From an uncultured Sphingomonas sp. (GTDB taxonomy: Bacteria > Pseudomonadota > Alphaproteobacteria > Sphingomonadales > Sphingomonadaceae), in assembly GCF_936927845.1 (NCBI RefSeq), contig NZ_CAKZHV010000031.1, forward strand, positions 1-64,000: a stretch of DNA of 64,000 bases, given 5' to 3'. Shown here piece by piece: positions 61,891-64,000 of the stretch. How positions within the stretch are numbered: position 1 is the first letter of the stretch; every line of letters starts with the position of its first letter. The notes under the pieces were generated by a model that saw only the letters and a program-made list of their open reading frames with translations, ran no database searches and was not told the origin of the DNA. The translations under genes and the position numbers were made by a program.

Positions 61891-62811
61891 TCAGCCGAGC
61901 CGCACCCAACCTTCCCCCGCGTCGCGCCGCTCGGCGGGGTCGATGCAGGCCGCTAGGATTTCCGCCGACTCGACCAGCCGCGGGCCCGGGCGGTTGAAGA
62001 AATGGTGCCCGTCGGCGACGAACACGCGGTTGTCGCGCACCGCCTTCAGGTCGCGCCAGCGCGGATGGTTCACGACCGGCCCCAGCTCACGCATCGTTTG
62101 CGGAATCTGGTAACCGCACGGCATCATCACGATCACGTCGGGATCGGCCTCGGCCAGCGCGTCCCATTCCAGCCACGGCGAATGCTGCCCGGCGGCGGCG
62201 AACAGCGGCTCGCCGCCCGCGATCCTGACCAGCTCGGGCACCCAGTTTCCCGCCGCCATCAGCGGCTCGGTCCACTCGATCGAGGCGACGGTCGGCCGCT
62301 CGCCGGAGGCCGCGACGCGTGCCTCGAGCGCCGCCATCCGCTCCTTGAGTGCCGCGACCGCCGCCGCGGCCTCTGCCTCGCGCCCGGTCGCCTGCCCGAC
62401 GCGCGCGAAATCGCCCCACACGTCCGACAGGTCGTCGGGGGCGAGCGACACCAGCACCGGCTGCGTACCCGTCCATTGGTCGAGCGCGTCGACCAGGTCG
62501 GCGGGCGTCACCGCGCAGACCGCGCACTGCGACTGCGTCAGGATCACGTCGGGGCGGATGGCGCGTAGCCGCTCGGTATCGACCGCGTAGACCGACAGGC
62601 CCTGGCGCACGATCTCCTGCACGCGCACGTCGATCTCCAGCGACGTCAGCCCCTTCTCCAGCTTGGTCGAGGTCAGCACCGGCAGGTCGCCGACGAAGCG
62701 CGGAAAGTCGCACTCGTGGCTGCGCCCGAGCAACTGTTCGCCTAAGCCCACCGCCACCGCGATCTCGGTCGCGCTCGGCAGCAGCGAGACGACGCGCAAG
62801 GGAGCGCTCAT
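61891..62811 (-). CDS. Cobalamin-binding protein (BtuF-like) without signal peptide
   Basis: A 306-residue protein starting at ATG 62811; the frame runs further but only as a shadow of the next gene. It begins at once with LRVVSLLPSATEIAVAVG and GRSHECDFP, the pattern of the class III substrate-binding fold, and has TQSQCAVCAVTPADL, ending with a C-terminal NRPGPRLVESAEILAACIDP. A membrane-protein gene overlaps it by four bases, so both may act in corrinoid uptake or handling. No export signal is seen. Confidence 0.82.
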   Translation of the reverse strand: MSAPLRVVSLLPSATEIAVAVGLGEQLLGRSHECDFPRFVGDLPVLTSTKLEKGLTSLEIDVRVQEIVRQGLSVYAVDTERLRAIRPDVILTQSQCAVCAVTPADLVDALDQWTGTQPVLVSLAPDDLSDVWGDFARVGQATGREAEAAAAVAALKERMAALEARVAASGERPTVASIEWTEPLMAAGNWVPELVRIAGGEPLFAAAGQHSPWLEWDALAEADPDVIVMMPCGYQIPQTMRELGPVVNHPRWRDLKAVRDNRVFVADGHHFFNRPGPRLVESAEILAACIDPAERRDAGEGWVRLG

Positions 62812-63341
62812 GCGGCGCGCGGCGCGGCCGCGTACCAGCGCGGCGCCGCGCGCATCAGGACCACGTGGAGCGCGGCCAGCACGCCGCACCACAGTGCATC
62901 GTTGGCGAACAGGCGCAGGATGATCGCGGGGGTGAAGGTGCCCGTCCCGCCGACCGCGAGCGCAAACGCGTAGAGCAGCGCTTCGTCGAGCACGAACGCC
63001 GCCGCGAACACCGCCAGCGCGCGTGGCAGTGTGACGTCGCCCGCGAAGGCGGCGCGCGCGAACAGTCCCGCTGCGACGCTCGCCACTCCCAGCGCCACGC
63101 CCCAGGCGAGCGCGTAGCCGTCGAGCGGATAGCCGAGCAGGCCGAAGCCGAGGATCTGGTTCACACCCCACGCGCCGAGGATCGTCACCAGCATCGCGGG
63201 CGTCCGCATCGTCGCCGCCGCGATCACCGCCAATCCGACGAACGGCATCATGCACGCGGTCGCGAGCGTGCCGAGGATCGTCGCCGCGGCGAGCGTCAGC
63301 GGCCAGGCGATGTCGCGTGTGGCGACGTTCGAGGCGGACAT
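62808..63341 (-). CDS. Hypothetical membrane protein, partner of BtuF-like gene
   Basis: A 177-residue membrane protein starting at ATG 63341 behind GGGAGAAACGC; GTG 63359 is an alternative. About six hydrophobic segments are seen. The loop GAWGVNQILGFGLLGYPLDGYALAWG is distinctive. The coupled start with the corrinoid-binding gene suggests a role in B12 uptake, similar to an ECF-type S component, but this is an inference. I recognise no family with confidence. Confidence 0.6.
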   Translation of the reverse strand: MSASNVATRDIAWPLTLAAATILGTLATACMMPFVGLAVIAAATMRTPAMLVTILGAWGVNQILGFGLLGYPLDGYALAWGVALGVASVAAGLFARAAFAGDVTLPRALAVFAAAFVLDEALLYAFALAVGGTGTFTPAIILRLFANDALWCGVLAALHVVLMRAAPRWYAAAPRAA

Positions 63342-63412
63342 GCGTTTCTCCCGTTTCACGCTCGCCGACTAGCCGCTGGTGCGCGGATTGCCCAGCCTGA
63401 CTGCATCTTCTC

Positions 63413-63438
63413 CCCTCCCGGGTGAGGGAGGAGAGTTG
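63413..63438. repeat. Short imperfect palindrome (CTCCCCTCCC/GGGAGGAG)
   Basis: A purine-pyrimidine inverted repeat of about ten bases each arm around GGGTGA, between divergent genes. It resembles short dispersed palindromes of intergenic DNA in this group of bacteria. No function assigned. Confidence 0.4.
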
Positions 63439-63547
63439 ACGAGCGGATCGGCTGAACGACCACGCCGGGACTGTCCTACGTCAATCACTTGGTGCACAGA
63501 CCTGCGCCATGCATCCGCTCGCCTCCTCGATCGTGTTCACCCCGCCG

Positions 63548-63597
63548 ACGCGCGCACGCACGCACGCGCGTAGGTGCGACCTTTGTGACCTTTCGCG
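63548..63597. repeat. Dispersed intergenic element, copy 2 (9-bp direct repeat TGYGACCTT)
   Basis: Alternating CG/CA tract, GTAGG, then TGCGACCTT (63575-63583) and TGTGACCTT (63584-63592) directly abutting, then TCGCG. Same order as copy 1 at 36048-36098, with the two Y bases swapped. It ends 16 bases before the nadB start. Confidence 0.7.
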
Positions 63598-63612
63598 CGT
63601 CGGAGCCGGCGC

Positions 63613-64000
63613 GTGAGCGTGGCGGGCAGCGACGTGCTGATCGTCGGTTCCGGCGCGGCGGGCCTCACCGCGGCGCTCAACCTCGCCGATCGCTTCCGCG
63701 TCACCGTGCTCGCAAAAGGCGCGCTCAACGAAGGCTCGACCGCCTGGGCGCAGGGCGGGATCGCTGCGGTGCTCGAACCCGGCGACACCTTCGCCAACCA
63801 TGTCGAGGACACGATGGTCGCGGGCGCGGGGTTGAACGACCGCGACGTGGTCGAGTTCGTTGTCGGCGAGGCGCCGGAGGCGATCGCGCGGCTGCGCGCA
63901 CTGGGCGTGCCGTTCGCCGAGGAAGCGGGCGCGCTCCACCTGACGCGCGAGGGCGGCCACTCGCACCGCCGCATCGTCCACGTCGCGGATGCGACCGGCT
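63613..64000 (+). CDS. nadB: L-aspartate oxidase NadB, N-terminal part (3' end outside window)
   Basis: The first ~129 residues of a flavoprotein that oxidises aspartate to iminoaspartate for NAD synthesis. The FAD-binding VLIVGSGAAGLTAALNLA is at the N-terminus, followed by NEGSTAWAQGGIAAVLEPGD and HLTREGGHSHRRIVHVADATG, the NadB/fumarate-reductase pattern. It starts at GTG 63613 and runs off the window. Confidence 0.92.
   Translation, partial: MSVAGSDVLIVGSGAAGLTAALNLADRFRVTVLAKGALNEGSTAWAQGGIAAVLEPGDTFANHVEDTMVAGAGLNDRDVVEFVVGEAPEAIARLRALGVPFAEEAGALHLTREGGHSHRRIVHVADATG

Noticed and set aside
63360..63612. Cobalamin riboswitch before the corrinoid-binding operon
   Set aside because: A short AGACCTGC match to the B12 box exists only on the wrong strand, and the other conserved elements are missing.

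Overview
The window looks like a chromosomal segment of a GC-rich alphaproteobacterium, most likely Sphingomonas or a close relative. I infer this from the very high GC, the HWE-kinase / single-receiver pair, the gene orders ppx-rlmE and argH-lipoprotein-lysA, and the flagellin and FliA types. No database search was possible, so the genus is an inference.

Layout. (1) 1-2950: the end of a prophage or phage remnant, with the C-terminus of a tail tape-measure protein and a string of small genes. It stops at the 3' end of a tRNA-Gln(CTG) gene (2951-3024, minus strand), a typical phage attachment site. (2) 3.1-16 kb: core genes, including Ppx/GppA phosphatase, rRNA methyltransferase RlmE, a HWE kinase / receiver / Crp-type regulator operon, an MBL hydrolase, TlpA, and a tightly overlapping argH-lipoprotein-lysA-siroheme dehydrogenase-CorA operon. 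(3) 16-53.6 kb: a nearly complete flagellar locus in one block. It holds the export gate (flhA, flhB, fliOPQR), ATPase complex (fliHIJ), C-ring and MS-ring (fliF, fliG, fliM, fliN), rod, hook and rings (flgB-flgL), cap and chaperone (fliD, fliS), three tandem flagellins, sigma-28 (fliA) with FlgM, a sigma-54 activator, and two stator gene pairs. No chemotaxis genes, flhF/flhG or rpoN lie in the window. (4) 53.6-64 kb: a double cold-shock protein with a glycine-rich head, a glutaminyl cyclase, glnK-amtB, a ccdAB toxin-antitoxin pair, tldD, an ABC ATPase, a corrinoid-binding protein with a membrane partner, and the start of nadB.

How it works together. Promoter motifs read by eye outline a flagellar cascade. 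Sigma-54 sites (GG-N10-GC) precede fliK, the transglycosylase-flhA-fliA operon, the second stator-flgA operon and flgB. The activator encoded at 31294-32589 is the obvious candidate to drive them. FliA sites (TAAA-N15-G[T/C]CGTTT) precede fliD-fliS, flgM-flgN and two flagellins; the third flagellin has the same site with one base less. A further sigma-54 site precedes glnK-amtB, as expected for nitrogen control.

The most unusual points are: FliM without the N-terminal CheY-binding peptide; FlgH without a lipobox cysteine; a second stator whose MotA-like subunit lacks the first membrane segment and appears to be translated from a leaderless mRNA; an activator with GSFTGA in place of GAFTGA; and a dispersed intergenic element with a 9-bp direct repeat found at two distant places.
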